NCBI RefSeq assembly: GCF_001742145.1
Contig: NZ_CP015749.1
Coordinates: forward strand, 3,968,001 to 4,032,000
DNA from: Pectobacterium parmentieri
GTDB lineage: Bacteria > Pseudomonadota > Gammaproteobacteria > Enterobacterales > Enterobacteriaceae
Length of the DNA stretch: 64,000 nt
Reading direction: 5' to 3'
In this document: piece by piece, positions 27,203 to 36,018 of the stretch
Numbering within the stretch: position 1 is the stretch's first letter
Layout of the letters: each line of letters opens with the position of its first letter
Translations under genes and position numbers: made by a program
The notes under the pieces: model-generated
What the model was told of the DNA's origin: nothing
What the model saw: the letters and a program-made list of their open reading frames with translations, nothing else
Database searches by the model: none

Positions 27203-27241
27203 CCTCATTTTCCTCATTTTCCTCATTTTCCTCATTTTCCT
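27203..27241 (+). repeat. Short tandem repeat, four copies of a 9-bp unit
   Basis: The unit cctcatttt occurs four times head to tail (27203-27238) with a partial fifth. It lies in the intergenic stretch between the coupled pair and the SUKH-like gene. Such arrays are prone to slippage, so copy number may differ between strains. Confidence 0.85.
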
Positions 27242-27347
27242 ATAAAAATTCATTGAATACTGAGGCGATTTCCTTTGCAAAAATAACTTTCCTGAACTGA
27301 TTTTCAAACTATGTAATTTAGCATAATTCCCACAAGTAGATATTTAT

Positions 27348-27785
27348 ATGAAAAAATTAATTGAGTTAGCGTTAAAATATGGTGAAACAAAAAGATTAGA
27401 CATTAATTTATCTAAATGCATCTCTACTATAAATAGTTTTGGCTATTTTCCTTCAGAGGGATTGATTCAATTCCTCCAGAAATATAATGGGCTGCAAGGA
27501 TACCATTCTGCTTATAAAAACAATAATGAAGCGAGCAAATTTTTCTATATAAACCCTGAAAAATCCATGATGGAAATACATAAAGAACAGGTTGAACACT
27601 ATGAAAAAATAACACAATGCTCATTATTCCCTATAGGAGAATGTGATAATGGACACATTATCCTAATGTATGGCAACGATGCTATATATGGCGCTTTTGA
27701 TGAATGTGTTTATAAATATGGTCAGGATATAGAATCTTGTTTTGACGTTCTGATTAATGGAAAAGAAGCGATTAGTATTAGTTAG
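27348..27785 (+). CDS. SUKH-type (SMI1/KNR4-like) immunity protein candidate
   Basis: The 145-aa product has the layout of SUKH-superfamily immunity proteins, most like SUKH-3. An N-terminal helix pair is followed by INSFGYFPSEGLIQFLQKYNGL (helix with the conserved F..KYNGL turn), then CSLFPIGECDNGHIILMYGNDAIYGAFDE, where PIGE, the glycine and the YG.F.E block are typical, and a closing helix with ING. SUKH proteins protect against many nuclease and other cytoplasmic toxins. No cognate toxin gene is next to it, so it appears to be an orphan. The assignment is by pattern and should hold at superfamily level. Confidence 0.75.
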   Translation: MKKLIELALKYGETKRLDINLSKCISTINSFGYFPSEGLIQFLQKYNGLQGYHSAYKNNNEASKFFYINPEKSMMEIHKEQVEHYEKITQCSLFPIGECDNGHIILMYGNDAIYGAFDECVYKYGQDIESCFDVLINGKEAISIS

Positions 27786-27970
27786 ACCTGTAAACAGGAA
27801 ACGATCCCACAGATACAAGTCGGCCAGCGCACCCTCCACCCCGACAGATGTTTACAAGGAAAACGCCTCTGATAGGCTTAGATATATCGGTGATAAAGCA
27901 TCTTTCAAAAATGAGTTTTGCAATATATATTTATGTATAAAATAATAGGCTTTTATTTCAAGGTAGAAAC

Positions 27971-28576
27971 ATGAAAGGTTTGGATGAAATTAGGTATGAG
28001 TTTGAAAAAATAAATTCGTCGTCCCTTCATTTTTTAGAGAAATTCCGTAACGACGTAAAGGATACGGCAACTAAAGAGAAGATAAGTAAGGGAAGATTGA
28101 TTAACTTCAGACCTTTTGAAGCAGAAAGATTCGGTTTTAAGCTAGGTAAAGAATTAACGTCCCTTCCAGCAAGAAAAAAAGATATTCAAGTTTGGCAGTT
28201 TGATTCAGAGGGAAAGATTGTTCTGGTTGAAAGATTTGGCTCAACTGGGTCTATTCAATATAGCGATTTTTATTTTTATTCTACCTCTGTTGTTAGAATC
28301 ATTGGTTTTTACAATGTAGACTCTTTAGCGTTTGTTATAGATGTTCTTTTTGATAGAGGGAAAATTATCAAAGAACTGAGTTATGGTAAATTTGGCTCAA
28401 GCGTTTCAAATTATAATTACAGCGGTGACATGTTGGTTGATATTGTTGTTCATGAAAAAGAGCATGACCATACGGATTTCTCTACTCATAGTATTTCATT
28501 TTGTTATGAGAGTGGTGACTTGAAATCAATAATGAAGAAGTATCCTAATGGTTATTCCGAGCAGCGTTATCCATGA
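27971..28576 (+). CDS. Hypothetical protein at the end of the hcp island
   Basis: The 201-aa product is unrecognised. A helical N-terminus (DEIRYEFEKINSSSLHFLEKF) is followed by beta-rich sequence (VWQFDSEGKIVLVERFG, QYSDFYFYSTSVVRIIGFYN, MLVDIVVHEKEHDHTDF). No signal peptide or membrane helix is visible. It has the AT-rich composition of its neighbours and ends about 65 nt before the stop of convergent dppF. Just upstream, at about 27800-27880, a GC-richer stretch without a good reading frame interrupts the island and may be a scar. It may be another immunity-type protein, but there is no direct evidence. Confidence 0.6.
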   Translation: MKGLDEIRYEFEKINSSSLHFLEKFRNDVKDTATKEKISKGRLINFRPFEAERFGFKLGKELTSLPARKKDIQVWQFDSEGKIVLVERFGSTGSIQYSDFYFYSTSVVRIIGFYNVDSLAFVIDVLFDRGKIIKELSYGKFGSSVSNYNYSGDMLVDIVVHEKEHDHTDFSTHSISFCYESGDLKSIMKKYPNGYSEQRYP

Positions 28577-28605
28577 TGAATTTAATAAGATTAAAGCCAT
28601 AAGCC

Positions 28606-28626
28606 CCCACGCTTCAACAGCGTGGG
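28606..28626. other. Perfect hairpin between the island and dppF
   Basis: cccacgct and agcgtggg pair perfectly around a tcaac loop inside aagccccc...ggagcatca. There is no T-run on either strand, so it is a poor intrinsic terminator. Its look recalls the terminal hairpins of IS200/IS605-type elements, but no tnpA or tnpB sequence is present nearby. Confidence 0.4.
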
Positions 28627-28641
28627 AGCATCAGAGGTAAG

Positions 28642-29652
28642 CTAGGCGACTGCGGTGCCCTGTTCGTCCTGATCGACGGCGAAGCAGGCAACCTGCTGTT
28701 CTCCGTAGGTTTTCAACTGTGGCTGGAACTGCGTGCAGGTGCTGAAGCAGCGCTGACAGCGGGCGTTGAACGCGCAGCCCGGCGGTGGGTTCAGCGGGCT
28801 AGGCAGCTCACCGATCAGCTTGATGCGCTCGCGGCGTAAATCCGGATTCAGGCGCGGCGTCGCGGACAGTAACGCCTGCGTATAAGGGTGCCGCGGATTG
28901 TTGAAAATGGCATCTTTACTGCCCTTCTCAACACAGCGGCCCAGATACATCACCATCACTTCATCGGCGATATGCTCGACCACGGACAGGTCGTGCGAGA
29001 TAAAGACGTAAGACAGCCCTAAATCCTGCTGTAAGTCCATCATCAAGTTCAACACCTGCGCGCGCACCGACACATCCAGTGCCGAAACCGGTTCATCGGC
29101 AATCACCACGTCTGGGTCTAGCATCAACCCACGGGCGATAGCGATACGCTGACGCTGCCCGCCGGAGAACATATGTGGGTAGCGATCATAATGCTCTGTT
29201 TTCAACCCCACTTTTGCCATCATCGCCAGCGCTTTTTCACGGCGTTCTGCTTTCGAAAGCTCGGTGTTGATCTGGAGCGGTTCTTCCAGGATCTGGCCAA
29301 CCTTCTTACGCGGATTCAGCGATCCGTAAGGATTCTGGAAAACGATCTGGATCTTTTGGCGACGCAGCTTCTGCGCTTCAGGATCCGGTTTCAGCAGATC
29401 CTGTCCCTGATAGTACAGTTCGCCCTCTGACGGGGTTTCGATCATCGTTAGCAGGCGACCCAGCGTAGATTTTCCACAGCCCGATTCCCCCACCACCGCC
29501 AGCGTTTTACCGCGCTCCAGCGTAAAAGACACGCCATCCAGCGCTTTCACCATCCGCTCCGGCGCAAAAAAGCCCTTTTTCACCGGATAGTGTTTTTTCA
29601 AATCGATCGCATGCAGTAAGTACGGCTGCGATGTGGCATTCAGTTCACTCAT
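28642..29652 (-). CDS. dppF: Dipeptide ABC transporter ATP-binding protein DppF
   Basis: DppF is one of the two ATPases that power dipeptide (and in E. coli haem) uptake through DppBC. The product is 336 aa. Walker A is GESGCGKST (about residues 54-62), the ABC signature is SGGQRQR (about 163), and Walker B is [12 protein letters not shown] (about 183). The C-terminal oligopeptide-transporter extension carries cysteines in [10 protein letters not shown], a pattern linked to an iron-sulfur site in some family members. It is the last gene of the operon, and its start overlaps the end of dppD by 4 nt. Confidence 0.95.
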   Translation of the reverse strand: MSELNATSQPYLLHAIDLKKHYPVKKGFFAPERMVKALDGVSFTLERGKTLAVVGESGCGKSTLGRLLTMIETPSEGELYYQGQDLLKPDPEAQKLRRQKIQIVFQNPYGSLNPRKKVGQILEEPLQINTELSKAERREKALAMMAKVGLKTEHYDRYPHMFSGGQRQRIAIARGLMLDPDVVIADEPVSALDVSVRAQVLNLMMDLQQDLGLSYVFISHDLSVVEHIADEVMVMYLGRCVEKGSKDAIFNNPRHPYTQALLSATPRLNPDLRRERIKLIGELPSPLNPPPGCAFNARCQRCFSTCTQFQPQLKTYGEQQVACFAVDQDEQGTAVA

Positions 29653-30629
29653 AGGGTTGGCCTCCCCGCATCATCCAGCGGTGTATGACATTTCACCTGA
29701 CGGCCAGGAATATCGCGTAGCCCAGGTTCTTCCTGACGGCAGCGGTCCTGCGCATAGGGGCAGCGTGGGTTTAACAGACAGCCGTTCGGGCGATCGTATT
29801 TACCCGGCACCACGCCCGGCAACGATGCCAGACGGGCTTTATCCACCGCAAACTCCGGCAGCGCACGTAGCAGCGCCTGAGTGTACGGATGGCGGGGAGC
29901 ACGGAAAATATCCGCCGCTTTACCCGATTCCACCACCTGTCCGGCATACATCACGATGATGTGGTGTGCCGCTTCGGCCACCAGCGCCAAATCGTGCGTA
30001 ATCAGGATCAGCGCCATGTTCTCGCGCTGCTGTAATTCGAGCAGCAGTTCGATAATCTGCGCCTGAATAGTCACATCCAGTGCTGTGGTAGGTTCGTCCG
30101 CAATCAACAGCTTTGGCCGACAGGCAATCGCCATCGCGATCATCACGCGCTGACTCATCCCACCGGAAAGCTGGTGTGGATACACGTCAAGACGCGAAGC
30201 CGGATCGGGGATCCCAACCAGCGTCAGCAGGTCAATCGCACGCTGACGACGGGTTTTGCGGTTACCGCCCTGATGCACCTTGATGGCTTCCATAATCTGG
30301 TAGCCGACGGTGTAACACGGGTTCAAGCTGGTCATCGGGTCCTGGAAAATCATCGCGACTTCCGAGCCCACCAGATTACGCCGTTCTTTCTCAGAAATTT
30401 TCGTTAAATCACGCTGGTTAAATTCCAGCTTGTCGGCCATCACTTTACCGGGGTAATCAATCAATCCCATAATCGCCAGCGAACTGACGGATTTACCGGA
30501 ACCAGACTCCCCGACGATACCGACGACCTGACCTTGTTCAACCTGGTAGCTGATACGATCGACCGCACGAAACGGTAGATCCTCATCACCAAAATGAACC
30601 GACAGTTTATCTACATTGAGCAACGCCAT
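29649..30629 (-). CDS. dppD: Dipeptide ABC transporter ATP-binding protein DppD
   Basis: DppD is the second ATPase of the dipeptide importer and pairs with DppF. The product is 326 aa. It has Walker [10 protein letters not shown] near residue 40, the signature LSGGMSQR near 155 and Walker [13 protein letters not shown] near 175. The C-terminus has the oligopeptide-transporter extension with [15 protein letters not shown] start at the ATG at 30629 (MALLNVDKL), which matches E. coli and is preceded by GAGGTAGAG. An in-frame ATG 45 nt upstream lies inside dppC. Confidence 0.95.
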   Translation of the reverse strand: MALLNVDKLSVHFGDEDLPFRAVDRISYQVEQGQVVGIVGESGSGKSVSSLAIMGLIDYPGKVMADKLEFNQRDLTKISEKERRNLVGSEVAMIFQDPMTSLNPCYTVGYQIMEAIKVHQGGNRKTRRQRAIDLLTLVGIPDPASRLDVYPHQLSGGMSQRVMIAMAIACRPKLLIADEPTTALDVTIQAQIIELLLELQQRENMALILITHDLALVAEAAHHIIVMYAGQVVESGKAADIFRAPRHPYTQALLRALPEFAVDKARLASLPGVVPGKYDRPNGCLLNPRCPYAQDRCRQEEPGLRDIPGRQVKCHTPLDDAGRPTL

Positions 30630-30642
30630 CTCTCTACCTCTA

Positions 30643-31545
30643 TCACTGCTTGAGTTTGGGGTCGAGAGCGTCACGCAAGCCGTCCCCCATCAGGTTAAAC
30701 GCCAATACCGCCAGTAGGATTGCCAGACCGGGGAACGTCACCACCCACCAGGCGCTTTGCGCAAACTGCAAAACGTCCGCCAGCATGGTGCCCCACTCTG
30801 GCGTTGGCGGCTGTGCGCCCATACCGAGGAAACCCAAAGCAGCCATATCAAGAATGGCGTTAGAAAAACCGAGAGACGCCTGCACAATCAGCGGTGCCAG
30901 ACAGTTAGGAAGAATATTGATGAACATCTGGCGTGCCGAGCTAGCGCCCGCCACGCGTGAAGCGGTGACGTAATCGCGGTTAACTTCCACCAGCACCGCC
31001 GCGCGCGTCAAACGGACATAGTGCGGCAACGCCACGAAGGTCAGCGCCAGCGACGCATTCACAATTGAAGGCCCGAAGACGGCGACCAGTACCAGCGCCA
31101 ACAGCAGGCTTGGCAGTGCCAGCATGATATCGACGATACGCATGATGAGCGCATCGACCACCCCGCCGAAATATCCCGCCAGCAGGCCGAAGATCACCCC
31201 CAACACCAACGATAGCACCACCACAAGACAGCCGACCAACAGCGACAGGCGCGCGCCATACATCAAACGGGACAGGACATCACGCCCGACGTCATCCGTT
31301 CCCAGAATAAACTGCCAGCTTCCGCCCTCTTGCCAGACCGGCGGACGAAGCAGCGCATCGCGAAACTGCTCGGCAGGTAAGTGCGGAGCCAACACGTTGG
31401 CTCCCATGGCGATAATCAGCATCAGTGCGACATACACCATGCCAACAACCGCCCCTTTGTTGCGTTTAAAATAGTGCCAGAATTCCTGTAACGGGGTCAT
31501 CGGCTTCGGCGCGCTGTTTACAACAGGTGAAGTGACATGTGTCAT
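30643..31545 (-). CDS. dppC: Dipeptide ABC transporter permease DppC
   Basis: DppC is an inner-membrane channel subunit of the dipeptide importer. The product is 300 aa. A cytoplasmic N-terminus precedes the first helix ([22 protein letters not shown]). There is a periplasmic segment with the [21 protein letters not shown] motif typical of this permease class, and five further helices. The EAA loop includes [23 protein letters not shown] (about residues 195-217). It sits 12 nt after dppB. Confidence 0.95.
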   Translation of the reverse strand: MTHVTSPVVNSAPKPMTPLQEFWHYFKRNKGAVVGMVYVALMLIIAMGANVLAPHLPAEQFRDALLRPPVWQEGGSWQFILGTDDVGRDVLSRLMYGARLSLLVGCLVVVLSLVLGVIFGLLAGYFGGVVDALIMRIVDIMLALPSLLLALVLVAVFGPSIVNASLALTFVALPHYVRLTRAAVLVEVNRDYVTASRVAGASSARQMFINILPNCLAPLIVQASLGFSNAILDMAALGFLGMGAQPPTPEWGTMLADVLQFAQSAWWVVTFPGLAILLAVLAFNLMGDGLRDALDPKLKQ

Positions 31546-31557
31546 CTTAGCCTCCCC

Positions 31558-32577
31558 TTATTTCTTGTGACGGATGCGTGGGTTAACCACGCCGTAGAGC
31601 ACATCCACCAGCAGGTTAACCAGAATAATCATGGTTGCCACCAGCAGCACGCCGCCCTGAACCACCGGATAGTCACGACGCTGCAATGCATCGATCAGCC
31701 ACCGCCCCAGCCCCGGCCAGGAGAAGATAGTTTCCGTCAGGATCGCCCCAGCCAGCATAGTGCCGACCTGCAAACCAATCACCGTCACCACCGGCAACAT
31801 CGCATTACGCAACGCGTGCACGACAATCACGCGCAGGCGGCTCAGCCCTTTGGCGCGGGCGGTACGAATGTAGTCCTCGCCCAGCACTTCCAGCATCGCG
31901 GAGCGCGTCATACGCACAATCACCGCCAGCGGAATGGTGCCCAGCACGATAGCAGGCAGGATCATGTGTTCAACCGCATCGATAAAGTCGCCTTTTTCGC
32001 CCCAGAACAGGGTATCGATCAGCATAAAGCCGGTGAGCGGCATGCTGTCATCGAGGAAAATGGTATCGCTAACGCGTCCCGAAACAGGCGTCAGGTCGAG
32101 TTGAACGGAGACCAGCATAATCAGCATCATGCCCCACCAGAAGATCGGCATGGAGTAGCCCGTCAGCGCCAGGCCAACAGAGGTATGATCGAAAATGGAA
32201 CCGCGTTTGACCGCAGCCAATACGCCTACTGGAATCCCAACCGCGATAGCAAACAGCATCGCGCAGATACCCAGTTCCAGCGTCGCCTTGAAGCGAGGCA
32301 CAAACTCTTCCCACACCGGGATGCGGCTCTTGAGGGAGATCCCCAGATCGCCCTGTAACACACCGCCGATATAGTGGATGTATTGCTGCCAAAGCGGCTT
32401 ATCCAGCCCCATTTCAGCCAGCAATTGCGCATGGCGCTCGGCGGAAATACCACGTTCCCCCGCCATGATCATGACCGGGTCGCCCGGAATCATGTGCACG
32501 AAGGCAAAGGTCAACAGGGTGATACCAATAAACGTTGGGATAACAAGACCCAAACGCCGGAGTATGAACTGCAACAT
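31558..32577 (-). CDS. dppB: Dipeptide ABC transporter permease DppB
   Basis: DppB pairs with DppC to form the transmembrane channel. The product is 339 aa and starts MLQFILRRLGLVIPTFIGITLLTF, the conserved first helix of the family. The coupling EAA loop is YIRTARAKGLSRLRVIVVHALRNAMLP (about residues 218-244). Six membrane helices are evident. It is separated from dppA by 234 bp containing a large hairpin, which would allow more dppA than dppBCDF expression. Confidence 0.95.
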   Translation of the reverse strand: MLQFILRRLGLVIPTFIGITLLTFAFVHMIPGDPVMIMAGERGISAERHAQLLAEMGLDKPLWQQYIHYIGGVLQGDLGISLKSRIPVWEEFVPRFKATLELGICAMLFAIAVGIPVGVLAAVKRGSIFDHTSVGLALTGYSMPIFWWGMMLIMLVSVQLDLTPVSGRVSDTIFLDDSMPLTGFMLIDTLFWGEKGDFIDAVEHMILPAIVLGTIPLAVIVRMTRSAMLEVLGEDYIRTARAKGLSRLRVIVVHALRNAMLPVVTVIGLQVGTMLAGAILTETIFSWPGLGRWLIDALQRRDYPVVQGGVLLVATMIILVNLLVDVLYGVVNPRIRHKK

Positions 32578-32733
32578 ATCCCGAACTCTCTATTCATGCC
32601 CGTTGGCTCATTGGCCATCAGGCTTATCATTGCTCACAGCTAAAAAATCGCCAGACGCGATTTTAAACGTCGTGTGCGACGGCCCGCAGGGTAGCGGGCA
32701 GGGAAATCAGCCATAAAAGTTTAACGGGCAAGA

Positions 32734-32781
32734 AACCCCGCCTCGACAGTTCCTCTAACGAGAAACTGCAAGGTCGGGGTT
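32734..32781 (-). terminator. Large dppA-dppB intercistronic hairpin (attenuating terminator)
   Basis: A long stem pairs aaccccg with cggggtt and continues through cct/agg, cagtt/aactg and ctc/gag around a taac loop. On the minus strand it follows the dppA stop by about 30 nt and is trailed by tttctt. The position suggests partial termination and 3'-end protection of the dppA transcript, as in many binding-protein operons. Confidence 0.75.
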
Positions 32782-32811
32782 TTCAATGTCCGTGAAAATC
32801 GAGTGGCTGAC

Positions 32812-34419
32812 TTAATCCAACGTCACGTTGTTGAAGCTATGCACGCCACGCGGCTGAACCACATAACCTTTCACGTTTTTACGCACTGGCTCATACACGG
32901 TGGAGTGCGCGACAATCAGCGCCGGAGCCTGATCGTGCATCACAACCTGCGCCTGCTTGTACAATTCAATACGTTTTTCGTGATCGGAAACGGCACGCGC
33001 CGGCTGGATCAGGTCTTCAAATGGCTTGTAACACCACTTGGAGTAGTTGGAGCCATTTTTAGCTGCGTCGCAACTGAACAGGGTTGCGAAGAAGTTATCT
33101 GGGTCCCCATTGTCGCCCGTCCAGCCCATCAGCACGGTCTGGTGCTCGCCGTCTTTCGCACGCTTCAGATACTCGCCCCACTCGTAGGTGACGATCTTGG
33201 CTTTCACACCCACTTTCGCCCAGTCGGACTGAATCATTTCCGCCATACGACGTGCGTTCGGGTTGTACGGACGCTGTACCGGCATTGCCCACAGGTCGAT
33301 AGTGAAGCCGTCAGCCATACCCGCTTCTTTCAGCAGGGCTTTCGCTTTCTCAGGATCGTAGCTGTAGTCTTTAACGTCGTTGTTGTAGCCCCACATGGTC
33401 GGCGGGATCAGGTTGGTTGCTGCTTGACCCGCGCCCTGATAGACCGCCTCGATGATGGCAGATTTGTTGACCGCATAGTTCAGCGCCTGGCGAATCTTGA
33501 CGTTATCCAGCGGTTTTTTCTCAACGTTGTAGGACAAATAGCCAACGTTCAGGCCAGGCTGTTCCATCAACGTGATATTTTTGTCTTCCTTCATGCGAGC
33601 AAGATCGGCCGGGTTTGGATACGGCATGATCTGGCATTCGTCTTTTTGCAGCTTGGCGTAACGCACGGAAGCATCTGGCGTGATAGAGAAGACCAGACGA
33701 TCGACGCCCGGCTTGCTGCCCCAGAAGCCTTCAAAGGCTTTGTACAAAATACGGGAATCTTTCTGGTACTGCTGTAGCTGGAACGGGCCTGTACCGATTG
33801 GGTTCAGGTCAATCTTCTCTGGCGTACCGGCTTTCAGCATCTTATCCGCGTATTCCGCAGACATGATAGAAGCAAAGTCCATCGCCAGGTTTGCCAGGAA
33901 TGGCGCTTCAGGGCGGCTCAGCACAAAGCGGACGGTATAATCGTCTACTTTTTCGACTTTGCTAACCAACTCTGGCATACCCATACCTTGGTAGTATTCA
34001 TAGCTGCCGCCAGAAACTTTATGGTACGGGTGGTTGGCATCCTGCTGACGCATGAAGGAGAAAATCACGTCATCAGCATTGAATTCACGGGAAGGTTTGA
34101 AATCCTTGTTATCTTGCCATTTCACGCCTTTGCGCAAATGGAAGGTATACGTTTTGCCGTCTTCGCTAATATCCCATTTTTCAGCCAAACCCGGGCCAGT
34201 GTCCGTGGTGCCGTCTTTAAATTCCACCAGACGGTTATAAATAGGAATAGAGCTGGCATCAAATGTCGTACCGGAGGTGAACAACTGTGGGTTAAAACCT
34301 TCCGGAGAACCTTCTGAGCAGTAAACCAACGTTTTTGCCTGAACGCCCGCAGCGACGGACAGGGCGAGTAAGCCAAGGCCGAACTTCAGCACCCTTGATT
34401 TAACCAGGGATTTTTCCAT
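32812..34419 (-). CDS. dppA: Periplasmic dipeptide-binding protein DppA
   Basis: DppA captures dipeptides in the periplasm and delivers them to DppBCDF. The product is 535 aa with a signal peptide (LKFGLGLLALSVAAGVQA|KTLVYCSEG). It belongs to the family 5 solute-binding proteins: the ligand-binding fold starts at SEGSPEGFNPQLF and includes YTFHLRKGVKWQDNKDF near residue 95 and the family motif LRQ-type segment KIRQALNYAVNK near 305. Two cysteines (FSCDAAKNGSNYSKWC) form the usual C-terminal disulfide region. It is the first operon gene, with a C/A-rich leader fitting GcvB control. Confidence 0.96.
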   Translation of the reverse strand: MEKSLVKSRVLKFGLGLLALSVAAGVQAKTLVYCSEGSPEGFNPQLFTSGTTFDASSIPIYNRLVEFKDGTTDTGPGLAEKWDISEDGKTYTFHLRKGVKWQDNKDFKPSREFNADDVIFSFMRQQDANHPYHKVSGGSYEYYQGMGMPELVSKVEKVDDYTVRFVLSRPEAPFLANLAMDFASIMSAEYADKMLKAGTPEKIDLNPIGTGPFQLQQYQKDSRILYKAFEGFWGSKPGVDRLVFSITPDASVRYAKLQKDECQIMPYPNPADLARMKEDKNITLMEQPGLNVGYLSYNVEKKPLDNVKIRQALNYAVNKSAIIEAVYQGAGQAATNLIPPTMWGYNNDVKDYSYDPEKAKALLKEAGMADGFTIDLWAMPVQRPYNPNARRMAEMIQSDWAKVGVKAKIVTYEWGEYLKRAKDGEHQTVLMGWTGDNGDPDNFFATLFSCDAAKNGSNYSKWCYKPFEDLIQPARAVSDHEKRIELYKQAQVVMHDQAPALIVAHSTVYEPVRKNVKGYVVQPRGVHSFNNVTLD

Positions 34420-34426
34420 TACTTAT

Positions 34427-34450
34427 GCTCCATTGTGGATGATGTTGTGT
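34427..34450 (-). promoter_or_regulatory. dppA ribosome-binding site and candidate GcvB sRNA target
   Basis: On the minus strand the leader reads acacaacatcatccacaa followed by tggagc and the dppA ATG. This C/A-rich stretch directly 5' of the Shine-Dalgarno sequence is the kind of site bound by the G/U-rich R1 region of GcvB, a known dppA repressor in E. coli and Salmonella. gcvB is outside the window. Confidence 0.6.
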
Positions 34451-34452
34451 GC

Positions 34453-34487
34453 TATACCCGTCCGATGCCAAGCTGCATACACGTTAA
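34453..34487 (-). repeat. Possible ERIC end remnant upstream of dppA
   Basis: tatacccgtc, caagctgcat and acgtt occur in the order and spacing of a reversed ERIC terminus, with several mismatches. No further ERIC sequence follows. The match is short and may be chance. Confidence 0.3.
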
Positions 34488-36018
34488 CCCGGTGATTAAA
34501 AACACGATCGTTAAAAGCGCGATCGAGAAAAAACGCAGGTGTTAACAACGCTGATGTCCTGTCATGCATCTCGAAATCAATTGGGTAGGGTTGGGCAGAC
34601 CTGTATTTTTACGTGCTGCGGTCTGTACCCTGTCGCCCGAAGGCAAAATTAAAATACTGGGGGAGGAATCGTGGTCACCAGAACAAATCGTCGCCACGCT
34701 ATTCAATATAGTCATAATAATGACAACCTATACCTTGAAGCGTCACAACCCGTTCACGGATGCTGAATGAAGACGTAGGATCATTCAAACAAGCCGCTGC
34801 TTTCCTCCTTATATCCCTATGACTATCTCAATTTCTCAACAGATGGAGGTGACGTCAATATAAGCTGTAAGGATTTACAAAAATTCCTTACATTTTGTTA
34901 ATACATAAAATACATACTTATCACATAATTTAAGTCGTATATTCTGTTATTTTTTTAAAAACCAGCTATAAAAACCGACACATTGTCTACTAAAAGAAAT
35001 TATCACCATTAAAAAAACTATAGTCATCTGGTCTTACATGTCCAAGATCTGAGCACTATTTTTTGTTAAAAACGTTAACAACAGGTGAAAATTCTGACAG
35101 ATGATAAGAAATTCTGATATTCACCATGACGCCATAAGGCGTTGAATGACTATCTACGCTACATAAAAAAACTTTGCTTTCCCCTCTTCAACGGGCCAAA
35201 AACCTATTATTCCGTGCAACACCCACTCTGCTTTTACTCAATCTGCCATACACAATCGGTGTCGCCCCTTTCTCGCCGATGTCAGACGCGATGTTATCCT
35301 TCACTCATCGATGCTGATATTTATATAACTAAATGGTCAATGTGGTGGAATGAACGTCCGTTTTAACGACATTTATCGTTTGAAAAGATAATGCATTAGC
35401 CTACCCAATAGGGACTCTCTTGTCCCTTCGTGCTTCTCTGGCATCACTGTTTAGCTCTCGCGGTTATCTCCTTATTGAGAGGATAACCCGCGAGAAAATG
35501 ATATTGCTCAATAATTAATTGGGTATTTTAGTTAAATAAATATTTTCATTAAAATGGAACACGCTATTTACTTATTCTCATAAAGTGGTATTTTTCATCC
35601 TATGATTTATCTCCCTCCTATTTTTAATCCCCTAACCTCCCATGAATAATTATTTTAATTACAAAAAAATGACGTAAGTTATTTAAAATAGAGTTGCTGA
35701 TAAGTTCACAAATACGTAATTAACATATTATTTTTAACATTTACTCATGCTAGATTACCCTCAGAAGTGGTTCACTGTTAAATAACATCCATCATTTTTT
35801 ATCTTTTTGTTACCAATTGATAAAAAACAAAAAAAACGTATTTTTCTGCTTTCTGATAATAAACACCCCGCCGCCATCGGCATTAGCGACGTTCGATAAA
35901 CATACGGATATCGATGAGAAAAACGTCATAATCCATGTCGATAACGATGCACCATTAATATCGTAACGGCAGGGGTGTAATTTCTTTCTGTACCAACTGT
36001 CCTAGCAGGGTGAATATA
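34488..36018. other. Long intergenic region without a recognisable gene
   Basis: About 1.5 kb separates the dppA leader from the 2HCT carrier gene. Short open frames at 34564-34770 and 35142-35366 lack ribosome-binding sites, sequence character or known homology, and I do not call them. Structure exists: a strong hairpin at 35457-35494 (ctcgcgg/ccgcgag stem extended by ttatc/gataa with one bulge) without a T-run, and gggac/gtccc at 35411-35426. The last part (about 35500-36000) is very AT-rich and should hold the promoter of the 2HCT gene. A small RNA cannot be excluded. Confidence 0.6.

Noticed and set aside
27203..27241. CRISPR-like repeats
   Set aside because: The 9-bp units are directly adjacent with no spacers, so this is a simple tandem repeat.
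34420..34560. tRNA gene (proK lies upstream of dppA in E. coli)
   Set aside because: No cloverleaf, T-loop (GGTTCGA) or CCA-type end is present here.
34564..34770. 68-aa frame upstream of dppA
   Set aside because: No ribosome-binding site, no recognisable sequence, and it lies in the dpp promoter region.
35142..35366. 74-aa frame in the long gene-free region
   Set aside because: Unusual composition without domain or export features and no ribosome-binding site.
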